Source of the DNA: Streptomyces bungoensis
GTDB lineage: Bacteria > Actinomycetota > Actinomycetes > Streptomycetales > Streptomycetaceae
Reading direction: 5' to 3'
Assembly: GCF_001514215.1 (NCBI RefSeq)
Contig: NZ_KQ948869.1
Span: 1-64,000 of the forward strand
Length of the DNA: 64,000 nucleotides
A program made the position numbers and the translations under genes. The notes under the pieces were generated by a model. The model made no database searches. It saw only the letters and a program-made list of their open reading frames with translations, and was not told where the DNA came from. Of this stretch, positions 16,235 to 23,576 are shown in pieces. Each line of letters begins with the position of its first letter. Position 1 is the stretch's first letter.

Positions 16235-18088
16235 TCACTCGGCCTCGACGGCGTAGTCCGCCAGCGAGACGCCGTCCGGGTTGGCCAGGGGGATGGCGTC
16301 CAGATACGCGGCGGGCAGGTCGAAGCCCTCGACCAGGTCCGTCATGCGCGGCGCGAGGCCGCCGAGCACGTCGTCCCGCACCTGGGGCAGCGCGCGGACC
16401 TGGTCGGCGGACAGGTGGCCGTCGGCCAGCAGGTCACCGGTGTGCTCGCCGATCTGCTCCAGCAGGAACAGGACGCAGAGCCTCTCCAGGAGTTCACCGG
16501 CGTCCCGGCTCCCGGCCCGGCCGGCCGCGTCCAGGAAGGCGTCGGCCGCCCGCAGCCGTGCGTGCGCCGAGACCATCTCCAGCGCGGCGCCTGACGCCCC
16601 GTTCCACCGCTCCACCGGGTCCTTGGACGGCCCCCGGCGCAGCGCGGCCCGGGCCCTGTCCTGCCAGACGGACTCGGCCGCCGCCAGCAGCCCGCGCAGA
16701 TGCCGGGGATCGGTCAACTGCTCGACCCCACGGGGAGGTACGACGTCCTGCCGGGGCGCCTGGTGCTCGAAGAGCATCTCGGCGGCGGCCTTCACCCAGA
16801 TGACCAGGTTGTCTCCCTCGGCGGTGATCGTGCCCTCGATGTAGTGCGGGAACTCGGACAGGCCGTTGGCGGCGAACAGGCCCTGCGCGCCGCAGCGTTC
16901 CCGGCACTCGACGGCGATGTCCCGCGCCTGCCAGGTGATCCAGCTCTTGGCGACGGCGATCAGCCGCTCGGTCTCCGCCCGCTCCCCGGCGTCCCGGCAG
17001 GTCCGCAGCCGCGTCCAGCGGGCGAGCACCGAGCGGTGCAGGAACGTCATGGCGTACGCGGTGGCCAGCCCCCTCAACAGCCGCGCGTGGTGCGGACGGT
17101 GGGCGTTGACCGGGATCCGCTCGCCCGCCCGGTGCCCGCTCACCTGCCGGTGGTCGCCGTAACGCACCGCCACGGCGAGCGCGGCCCGGGTCGCGCCGAC
17201 GGCGGCGCCGCTCATGCACAGCTTGCCCATCGTGACCCGCCCGATCGACTGCAGGAACCGCTTGCGGCGGTTGCCCAGGCTGCTGTGGAACCGGCCCTCG
17301 GCGTCCAGCCGGCCGTACTCGGACTCCAGCAGGGCCTCCCGGGGCAGCCGCACCCGGTCGAACGCGGTCAGGCAGTGGTCCAGCGGGGCGCCGGTGCGCT
17401 GCGGCAGCCGGCGCACCCGCACCCCGGGCAGCAGGCCCCGCTCGTCGCTCAGCGGTGTCAGGAACAGGAAGACGCCCTCGTCCCGGCCCCCGACCAGGAG
17501 GCGGGCGGCCACCACGGCGCTCTTGGGCCCACCGGTCGTGCTGGTGTTGGGCATGAACTTCTGGGCGCCCGCGTGCGGGGTGTGCAGCACGAACCCGCCG
17601 GTGGCCGGGTCCGGCTCGGCGGTGGTCTCCAGGGCCGAGGCGTCGTTGCCGTGCTCCAGTTCGGTGCACAGGAAGGTGCCGGTGCGGCGCAGCGTCGTGA
17701 AGGCGGACAGGTCCCGGCGCCCGGCGCCCTCGTGGTCGAGCAGGCTGCCGAGGAACAGGTTGTAGTGGATGCTCGCCACCGTGCACAGGCCCCCGCCGCC
17801 GTCCACGATCGCCGCCCACTCGTGCAGCGCGGCCAGCAGCGCGGGATCGTCCGCCAGTTGCTCGGCGCTGCCGGCCGTGTCGTTCACCAGGCGCAGCCAC
17901 TCGTAGGCGAGCGCGGCGCGTTCGCCGGCGCCAAGACCGGGGCGGTGCCGGAACGTCTCCTTCGCTATCAGGTCGCGCCACATCCCGTGGACGTGCTCCC
18001 GGTCGTCGCCGTCGAAGAGGAGCCGCGCCAGCTCCTGCCCGGTATCCGGCACGGAGGGGAGGTGTACCTGGGGTGTCAGAAGGGTCAT
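16235..18088 (-). CDS. aco: Acyl-CoA oxidase, avenolide-type Aco
   Basis: 617-residue FAD-dependent acyl-CoA oxidase. Substrate and flavin regions are visible: CTELEHGNDASALETTAEPD, the ACOX-like GAQKFMPNTSTTGGPKSAVV, RQVSGHRAGERIPVNAHRPH and the late motif ITAEGDNLVIWVKAAAEML. Length matches the peroxisomal-type oxidases rather than short acyl-CoA dehydrogenases. ATG at 18088 follows GGGAGAGG. In S. avermitilis Aco makes the butenolide autoregulator avenolide, and its gene lies divergent from avaR1, exactly the arrangement here. The first ARE-like palindrome lies 51 bases upstream. Assignment to avenolide-type biosynthesis rests on synteny and family, not on product evidence. Confidence 0.82.
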   Translation of the reverse strand: MTLLTPQVHLPSVPDTGQELARLLFDGDDREHVHGMWRDLIAKETFRHRPGLGAGERAALAYEWLRLVNDTAGSAEQLADDPALLAALHEWAAIVDGGGGLCTVASIHYNLFLGSLLDHEGAGRRDLSAFTTLRRTGTFLCTELEHGNDASALETTAEPDPATGGFVLHTPHAGAQKFMPNTSTTGGPKSAVVAARLLVGGRDEGVFLFLTPLSDERGLLPGVRVRRLPQRTGAPLDHCLTAFDRVRLPREALLESEYGRLDAEGRFHSSLGNRRKRFLQSIGRVTMGKLCMSGAAVGATRAALAVAVRYGDHRQVSGHRAGERIPVNAHRPHHARLLRGLATAYAMTFLHRSVLARWTRLRTCRDAGERAETERLIAVAKSWITWQARDIAVECRERCGAQGLFAANGLSEFPHYIEGTITAEGDNLVIWVKAAAEMLFEHQAPRQDVVPPRGVEQLTDPRHLRGLLAAAESVWQDRARAALRRGPSKDPVERWNGASGAALEMVSAHARLRAADAFLDAAGRAGSRDAGELLERLCVLFLLEQIGEHTGDLLADGHLSADQVRALPQVRDDVLGGLAPRMTDLVEGFDLPAAYLDAIPLANPDGVSLADYAVEAE

Positions 18089-18138
18089 GGCCCTCTCCCG
18101 TAGTCGCAGATCCGGAAGGCTGGGACGCGCAGAGTCAG

Positions 18139-18166
18139 AAGATACGGACCTCCCGGTTTGCTTATC
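18139..18166. promoter_or_regulatory. ARE-like element upstream of aco
   Basis: AAGATACGGACC (18139-18150), TCCC, GGTTTGCTTATC (18155-18166). The arms match at 6 of 12 positions and have the GATA...ACC / GGTTT...TATC character of autoregulatory elements bound by butyrolactone receptors. Located 51 bases before the aco start codon. Confidence 0.45.
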
Positions 18167-18232
18167 AAGCCAAATTTCTGCCAACGGTGGCCGAACGCCG
18201 ATGGGTTGGGGGCGCTGTGTCGTGAGCGTTGA

Positions 18233-18255
18233 GATACCGGACGACAGGTTTTATC
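18233..18255. promoter_or_regulatory. Second ARE-like element
   Basis: GATACCGGACG (18233-18243), A, CAGGTTTTATC (18245-18255). Outer GATA/TATC bases are symmetric while the inner arms match poorly. Lies mid-way between the two divergent genes. Confidence 0.3.
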
Positions 18256-18345
18256 GTGGCGGTCGGCGACGGGCCCGGAGGTTCCGCGTACGGGGCGAGG
18301 AGGGGGACATTCGTATGCTTGAAAGCCCATCTTCCGGGGTGGCAG

Positions 18346-18369
18346 GATACGAACCTGTCGGTTTCTTTC
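18346..18369. promoter_or_regulatory. Third ARE-like element, upstream of the receptor gene
   Basis: GATACGAACC (18346-18355), TGTC, GGTTTCTTTC (18360-18369). The arms match at 7 of 10 positions and share the AACC/GGTT core. About 40 bases upstream of the receptor GTG at 18411, an autoregulatory position. The 322-base interval 18089-18410 otherwise holds no gene. Confidence 0.5.
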
Positions 18370-18410
18370 GGGGGCCGACCGGTCTGTGAAGCCAGTGCGG
18401 AGGATGTGCC

Positions 18411-19094
18411 GTGGCCCTGCAGGAACGAGCGATCAGGACGAGGCGCAGCATCCTGGTGGCCGCCGCCGACGTGTTCGCGGACGTCGGTTACGAGGCCGCG
18501 ACCATCTCGGAGATCCTCCAGCGGGCGAACGTCACCAAGGGCGCCCTCTACTTCCACTTCGCCTCCAAGGAGCAGCTCGCCCAGGCGGTGCTGACCGACC
18601 AGCTCAACGCCGTGCCGCAGTCCCCGCCGCGCGAACTGGTGCTCCAGGAAGGACTGGACGCCGGCTTCCTGCTGGCCCACCTGCTCGGCTCGGGCGACCC
18701 CATGGTGCGCGGCAGCATCCGGCTGACCGTGGACCAGGGCTCACCGCACGACGGGCTGGACCGGCGGGTGCCCATGGCCTCCTGGGTGGACCACAACGCC
18801 AAGCTGCTCGAACGGGCGAAGGCGAACGGGGAGGTGCTGCCCCAGGTCGACGTCGAGGCCTCGGCGAAGGCCTTCGTGGCCGCGTTCACCGGGGCCCAGG
18901 TGCTGTCCAAGATAATGAGCGACCACGCCGACCTGACGGAGCGGGTCGTCGACCTCTACCGGCACCTGATGACCTGCATCGCGGTCCCCGCCGTGCTCGT
19001 GCGGCTGGACATGTCGCTCGACCGGGGCAGGCGCGTCCACGAAGAGGCCCTCGAGCTGCGCCGGGAACTGCCCCGGGCCCCGGCCGCCGGCTGA
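18411..19094 (+). CDS. Butyrolactone/butenolide autoregulator receptor (AvaR1-like TetR)
   Basis: 227-residue TetR-family receptor of the ArpA/ScbR/AvaR1 group. The N-terminus QERAIRTRRSILVAAADVFA and recognition region ATISEILQRANVTKGALYFH plus FASKEQLAQAV are group signatures. In the ligand domain Gln64, Trp125, His128 (MASWVDHNAKLL) and Thr160 sit where AvaR1 and its relatives line the hormone pocket; the Trp is the diagnostic residue. GTG at 18411. It is divergent from aco and followed by the P450 gene. Expected role: repress aco and itself until the signal molecule binds. Ligand type is inferred. Confidence 0.87.
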   Translation: MALQERAIRTRRSILVAAADVFADVGYEAATISEILQRANVTKGALYFHFASKEQLAQAVLTDQLNAVPQSPPRELVLQEGLDAGFLLAHLLGSGDPMVRGSIRLTVDQGSPHDGLDRRVPMASWVDHNAKLLERAKANGEVLPQVDVEASAKAFVAAFTGAQVLSKIMSDHADLTERVVDLYRHLMTCIAVPAVLVRLDMSLDRGRRVHEEALELRRELPRAPAAG

Positions 19095-19218
19095 GCCGCA
19101 CCGGCACCCCGCCGGCCGCGGTCGCCGGCAGCCGCCCCTCGCGGGGGAGCGGACCCCGCCTCCATGGGCCCGTCGCCACGCCACACCGTGATGCAAGACC
19201 GACCCAGGGAGCACACCC

Positions 19219-20457
19219 ATGGAGAAGACCGGCTGCCCGTACGCCTTGGACCTCACCGGCCAGGACCACCTGGGGGAGGCCGCGATGCTGCGCGACCAGG
19301 GCCCCGCGGTCCAGGTCGAGTTGCCGGGCGGCGTCCTCGCCTGGGCCGTCGTCGGCCAGAGCCACGTGGAGCGGCTGCTGACCGATCCGCGGGTCTCGCG
19401 CAGCGCCCGCCTGCACTGGCCGCCGTTCATCGAGGGCAAGATAACCGAGGAGTGGCCGCTCTACCCGTGGGTGGCCAACGAGAACATGCTCTTCGCCTAC
19501 GGGGAGCACCACACCCGGCTGCGCCGGCTGATGGCCGGGGCGTTCACCGCCCGGCGCTCGCAGGAGCTGCGCCCCCGCGTGGAGGAGCTGTCGGACGAAC
19601 TCCTCGCCGCCCTGGCCGCGCTCCCGCACGGCACGCCGGTGGACCTGCGCACCGCGTACGCGGAGGTGCTGCCGCTGCGGGTGATCTGCGAGCTGTTCGG
19701 CGTACCGCGGGGCGCCGAGACCGACGCCCTGTCCGCGGCGCTGAGCACCGTGTTCAGCTCCACCGTCAGCGCTCAGGAGATGGAGGGCGCGCGGCTGGAG
19801 GCCTTCGGGCGGCTCGCCGCCCTGGTGAAGGACAAGCGGGAGCGGCCGGGTGACGACCTGACCAGCGCGCTGATCGCCGCCCGGGACGACGGCGACCGGC
19901 TCACCGAGGAGGAACTGCTCGGCTCCCTCTTCATGTTCATCGCGGCCGGCCAGGACACCACCGCCACCCTCATCACCAACGCGGCCGGTGCCCTGCTGAC
20001 CCATCGCGAGCAGCTGGAGCACGTGCGGGCGGGCCGGGCGACGTGGGCCGACGTGGTCGCCGAGACCATGCGGGTGCACACGCCCGGGGCGTACGCGCCG
20101 ATGCGGTTCGCGGTCGAGGACATCGACCTCGACGGGGTGCTGATCCGCAAGGGCGACTGCATCCTCGTCAACTTCGCGGCCGGCGGCCACGAGACGGACC
20201 GGCACGGGCCCGACGCGGACCGCTTCAACGTGCTGCGCACCGCCGACCGCGACATCCTCGGCTTCGGCCACGGACCGCACCGCTGCCTGGGCGCCCCGCT
20301 CGGGGAGATCGAGGCGGCCTCGGCCCTCTCCCGGCTCTTCGAGGGCTTCCCCGAGGTACGACTGGCCTGTGCGCCCGAGGAGTTGGCGCCGCTGCCGACG
20401 TTCATGCTGAACGGCTACCGGTCGCTGCCCGTGCTGCTGGGCCCGTCGGCGTCCTGA
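19219..20457 (+). CDS. Cytochrome P450, Cyp17-like
   Basis: 412-residue bacterial class I P450. I-helix oxygen-binding motif AAGQDTT (about 253-259), ExxR in ETMRVHTP, and the haem loop FGHGPHRCLGAPLG with the cysteine ligand at about 357. Start ATG at 19219 follows AGGGAG. It sits 124 bases downstream of the receptor gene on the same strand. In S. avermitilis CYP17 (gene next to avaR1) hydroxylates the avenolide precursor; the same gene neighbourhood here supports an equivalent tailoring step. The true substrate is not demonstrated, and it will need ferredoxin partners encoded elsewhere. Confidence 0.87.
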   Translation: MEKTGCPYALDLTGQDHLGEAAMLRDQGPAVQVELPGGVLAWAVVGQSHVERLLTDPRVSRSARLHWPPFIEGKITEEWPLYPWVANENMLFAYGEHHTRLRRLMAGAFTARRSQELRPRVEELSDELLAALAALPHGTPVDLRTAYAEVLPLRVICELFGVPRGAETDALSAALSTVFSSTVSAQEMEGARLEAFGRLAALVKDKRERPGDDLTSALIAARDDGDRLTEEELLGSLFMFIAAGQDTTATLITNAAGALLTHREQLEHVRAGRATWADVVAETMRVHTPGAYAPMRFAVEDIDLDGVLIRKGDCILVNFAAGGHETDRHGPDADRFNVLRTADRDILGFGHGPHRCLGAPLGEIEAASALSRLFEGFPEVRLACAPEELAPLPTFMLNGYRSLPVLLGPSAS

Positions 20458-20532
20458 ACGGCCGTCGGCGCGCCGTCCTCTTTCCCCGGACCGGCCGCAC
20501 CGGGCATGACCGGCCGCACCGGGCCAGCGGTT

Positions 20533-20545
20533 TGACAACCTGTCA
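20533..20545. promoter_or_regulatory. Palindrome upstream of the second receptor gene
   Basis: TGACA-ACC-TGTCA, a perfect 5-bp inverted repeat with 3-base centre, 76 bases after the P450 stop. Could be an operator or a weak hairpin. Confidence 0.35.
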
Positions 20546-20650
20546 GGCCGCGGCCCGGGGCGGCCGGCTGCCCGGTCCGGTCCTGCGCGGGCGGACGACG
20601 GTGTTCCGGCCATGGCCGGGCGCCGGGGCTTGCCGCCCCGGGCGGCCGTA

Positions 20651-20675
20651 AACATACTGAACACGCGGTTTTACC
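20651..20675. promoter_or_regulatory. Possible ARE upstream of the second receptor gene
   Basis: AACATACTGAAC followed by ACGC and GGTTTTACC, about 50 bases before the ATG at 20726. Arm symmetry is weak but the CATAC / GGTTTT composition is like other autoregulatory elements in this locus. Confidence 0.3.
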
Positions 20676-20725
20676 GGGCCCGGAGGTGTGGACCCGTCTC
20701 CGCGCAGGCCCAGGAGGAGGGCGTC

Positions 20726-21355
20726 ATGGTCAGGCAGGTCCGAGCGGTCCGTACGCGGCAGGCCCTCATCCAGGCGGCGGCGGAGGCCTTCGCCCACGAC
20801 GGATACGCCCGCGCCTCCCTGCCCGCGATCAGCAGGCGGGCCGGGGTGAGCGCCGGCGCCCTGCACTTCCACTTCCCGAGCAAGGACGCCCTCGCCGGTG
20901 AGATCGAGAGCGCGGCGGCCCGCACGGTGGACGAGATGGCCGAGCGCTTCCGGTCCACGGGCGGCAGCGCCCTCGGAATGCTGGTGGCCGCGATCCGCCA
21001 GCTGGTGGTCGCGTTCGCCGCCGATCCGGTCGTGCGGGCCGGATTCGCGCTGAGCGGCGACCCCACGCGGGACGGCGGGGCGGTGGTAGTGGACTCCTGG
21101 CACGGCTGGGTGCGCGAGATGGCCGGCCAGGCGCAGGACGCGGGCGAACTGACGGACGGTGTCTCGCCCGAGTGCGTGGCCATGGCCGTGGTGGCCGCGA
21201 CGGTCGGCTTCGAGGTGCTCGGCAGCCGCGACCCGGACTGGCTGTCCAACGAGCGCATGCTGGAGTTCTGGACCAGCCTGCTGCCCCGCCTGGCGGCCGC
21301 GCCCGGCCGCACCGTGGAGGCCGCGGCGAGCAGACCCCCGGTGGCCGCCGGCTGA
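20726..21355 (+). CDS. Second receptor-type TetR regulator (AvaR2/AvaR3-like)
   Basis: 209-residue TetR protein of the same ScbR/AvaR group. N-terminus RQVRAVRTRQALIQAAAEAF, recognition region ASLPAISRRAGVSAGALHFH and FPSKDALAGEI. The ligand domain has two tryptophans (VVVDSWHGWVREM) near the receptor Trp position and ATVGFEVLGSRDPDWLSNER. ATG at 20726 follows AGGAGGAGGG; a start at 20612 has no such site. In S. avermitilis the avaR1-cyp17 pair is followed by avaR3 and avaR2, pseudo-receptor homologues; here a single one is present. Probably modulates the autoregulator circuit. Confidence 0.83.
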   Translation: MVRQVRAVRTRQALIQAAAEAFAHDGYARASLPAISRRAGVSAGALHFHFPSKDALAGEIESAAARTVDEMAERFRSTGGSALGMLVAAIRQLVVAFAADPVVRAGFALSGDPTRDGGAVVVDSWHGWVREMAGQAQDAGELTDGVSPECVAMAVVAATVGFEVLGSRDPDWLSNERMLEFWTSLLPRLAAAPGRTVEAAASRPPVAAG

Positions 21356-21430
21356 CCTGGCCCGCGCCACCCGGACGCGCCGGATGCTCATGCGCGGACG
21401 GTACAGCGGGAGCCGCGAGAGAGGACGACC

Positions 21431-22351
21431 TTGGACACCGCACGGAGCACCCCGTCCCGGCGCAGCCTGCTCACGTCCGGAGCCGGCGCGGCGCTGGCCG
21501 CCGCCCTGCCCGCGAGCGGGAGCGCCCGGGCCGCGACGTGGGAGGGCGGCAGGGAGATCGTGCGCCGGCTGAAGGGGCTGGAGCAGCGCCATGCCGCGCG
21601 GCTGGGTGTCCACGCCCGCGACACCGCCACCGGCCGGACGGTGCGGTACCGGGCGGACGAGCGCTTCCCGATCTGCTCGGTCTTCAAGACGCCGGCCGTC
21701 GCGGCGGTGCTGCGCGACCTCGACCGTGACGGGGAGTTCCTGGCCAGGCGCGTCCGCTACACGGAGCGGGACGTCAGGGACTCGGGCTACGCACCGATCA
21801 CCGGCAGGCCGGAGAACCTCGCCGCCGGCATGGCCGTCGAGGACCTGTGTGCCGCCGCGATCCGCCACAGCGACAACGCGGCGGCCAACCTCCTGCTGCG
21901 GGAACTGGGCGGACCGGCCGCGATCACCCGGTTCTGCCGCTCGATCGGGGACAGGACGACGCGGCTCGACCGGTGGGAGCCCGACCTGAACTCCGCCGAA
22001 CCCTGGCGTGCCACCGACACCACGAGCCCGTGCGCCATCGGACGGACCTACGCGCGCCTGGTGCTCGGCACCGCACTGGCACCCGGCGACCGCGAACGGC
22101 TCACCGGCTGGCTGCTGGGGAACACCACGGGCGGCGAGAGGCTCCGGGCCGGCCTGCCCGGCGACTGGACCGTCGCGGACAAGACGGGGACCGGGAGTTA
22201 CGGCACCGGCCACGACGTGGGCGTCACCTGGCCCCCGGGGCGCGCACCGCTCGTCCTGGCCGTCCTCACGACACGGCACGAGCCGGACGCCTCGCCCGAC
22301 AGCCGCCTGATCGCCGAGACCGCCGCACTGCTGGCGGGAGCGCTCACCTGA
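21431..22351 (+). CDS. Class A beta-lactamase, Tat-exported
   Basis: 306-residue serine beta-lactamase. The N-terminus STPSRRSLLTSGAGAALAAA is a twin-arginine signal ending near SARAA. All catalytic motifs are present: Ser70 in CSVFK, SDN in HSDNAA, Glu166 in WEPDLN and KTG in DKTGTG. The TTG at 21431 is the start with a GAGAGGA upstream. Chromosomal class A enzymes are common in Streptomyces. It begins 76 bases after the second receptor gene on the same strand, so read-through and signal-dependent expression are possible but unproven. Confidence 0.9.
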   Translation: MDTARSTPSRRSLLTSGAGAALAAALPASGSARAATWEGGREIVRRLKGLEQRHAARLGVHARDTATGRTVRYRADERFPICSVFKTPAVAAVLRDLDRDGEFLARRVRYTERDVRDSGYAPITGRPENLAAGMAVEDLCAAAIRHSDNAAANLLLRELGGPAAITRFCRSIGDRTTRLDRWEPDLNSAEPWRATDTTSPCAIGRTYARLVLGTALAPGDRERLTGWLLGNTTGGERLRAGLPGDWTVADKTGTGSYGTGHDVGVTWPPGRAPLVLAVLTTRHEPDASPDSRLIAETAALLAGALT

Positions 22352-22421
22352 CGGAGGGCGGCCCGGTGGCCGGGGCCACACGCCCCGGCGTAACCGCGCG
22401 TCCACGGGTTACTCGACGTGC

Positions 22422-23486
22422 ATGGCAAAGTTGCATCTTCCGGGACACGGGAGCAGGCACGGCAGTGACGAGACCCCCGAGCGGCAGGCGCCCCCGCCCG
22501 AGGAGGCGGGGCCCGGGCCCGACGTGGACCGGCGGGCCCCGGACACGCCGGCCAAGCTGCCGCGCAAGGCCTGGGGCAAGGTCCTCAAGGGCTCGCTGCG
22601 CGAGTTCAAGGACGACGACCTGGCCGACCGCGCCGCAGCCCTGACGTACTACGGCGTACTCGCCCTCTTCCCGGCGCTTCTGGTGCTGATCTCCCTGCTG
22701 GGCATCACCGGCAGGTCGGCCACGAACACGGTGCTGGACAACCTCAAGAAGCTCACGCCCGGCCCCGCACGGGACATCCTCACCCGCGCGGTGGAGCAAC
22801 TGCAGGGCAACGCGGGCACCGGCTCGCTCATGGCCGTCGTCGGCATCGTCGTCGCGGTGTGGTCGGCCTCCGGTTACGTGGCCGCCTTCATCCGCGCCGC
22901 CAACGCGGTCTACGACATGCCGGAGGGGCGGCCGGTCTGGAAGATCCTTCCGGTGCGCGTCGGCGTCACGGTCGTCCTGATGGTGCTCGCGGTGATCAGC
23001 TCGCTGATCGTCGTGTTCACCGGCGGCATCGCCCGCCACGCCGGGCAGGCCCTCGGCATCGGGGACACCGCGCTGACGGCCTGGTCGATCGCCAAGTGGC
23101 CGGTGCTGGTCCTGCTCGTCACGGTGATGATCGCGATCCTGTACTGGGCGACCCCCAACGCCAAGGTCAAGGGCTTCCGCTGGATCACCCCCGGCAGCCT
23201 CCTCGCCCTGGTCATCTGGCTGGTCGCGTCCGCCGGATTCGCGCTGTACGTCGCCGGCTTCGCCTCGTACAACAAGACCTACGGCACCATGGCCGGCGTC
23301 ATCGTCTTCCTCGTCTGGCTGTGGATCAGCAACCTGGCGATCCTGCTGGGCCTGGAGTTCGACGCGGAGACCGCACGCCAGCGGGCGATCGCCGGCGGCT
23401 ACCCGCCCGAGGCGGAGCCCTACGTCGAACCCCGCGACACCCGCGCCTGGGACGAGGACGACGTCCGCCGGCTCGACGACGCCTGA
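22422..23486 (+). CDS. YihY/BrkB family inner-membrane protein
   Basis: 354-residue integral membrane protein of the YihY (virulence factor BrkB) family. A charged, Pro-rich cytoplasmic N-terminus (about 1-50) precedes the family signature DDLADRAAALTYYGVLALFP and about six helices, for example SLMAVVGIVVAVWSASGYVA, VGVTVVLMVLAVISSLIVVF and MAGVIVFLVWLWISNLAILL. The tail (about 320-354) is acidic. Despite old names the family is not RNase BN and its function is unresolved. ATG at 22422 has no clear ribosome site. Confidence 0.88.
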   Translation: MAKLHLPGHGSRHGSDETPERQAPPPEEAGPGPDVDRRAPDTPAKLPRKAWGKVLKGSLREFKDDDLADRAAALTYYGVLALFPALLVLISLLGITGRSATNTVLDNLKKLTPGPARDILTRAVEQLQGNAGTGSLMAVVGIVVAVWSASGYVAAFIRAANAVYDMPEGRPVWKILPVRVGVTVVLMVLAVISSLIVVFTGGIARHAGQALGIGDTALTAWSIAKWPVLVLLVTVMIAILYWATPNAKVKGFRWITPGSLLALVIWLVASAGFALYVAGFASYNKTYGTMAGVIVFLVWLWISNLAILLGLEFDAETARQRAIAGGYPPEAEPYVEPRDTRAWDEDDVRRLDDA

Positions 23487-23576
23487 CCGGCCGGGGCGCA
23501 TGTGCCCGGTGCCCACTCAGGACGCTGGCGGAGTGTGCGTACGGCCCATGGTCGTGTGCGCGCCACGTCCCCAACG

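Noticed and set aside
20543..22405. 620-residue open frame on the minus strand over the second receptor and beta-lactamase genes
   Set aside because: Opposite-strand shadow of two genes with full catalytic or DNA-binding motifs; no recognisable domain in the shadow.
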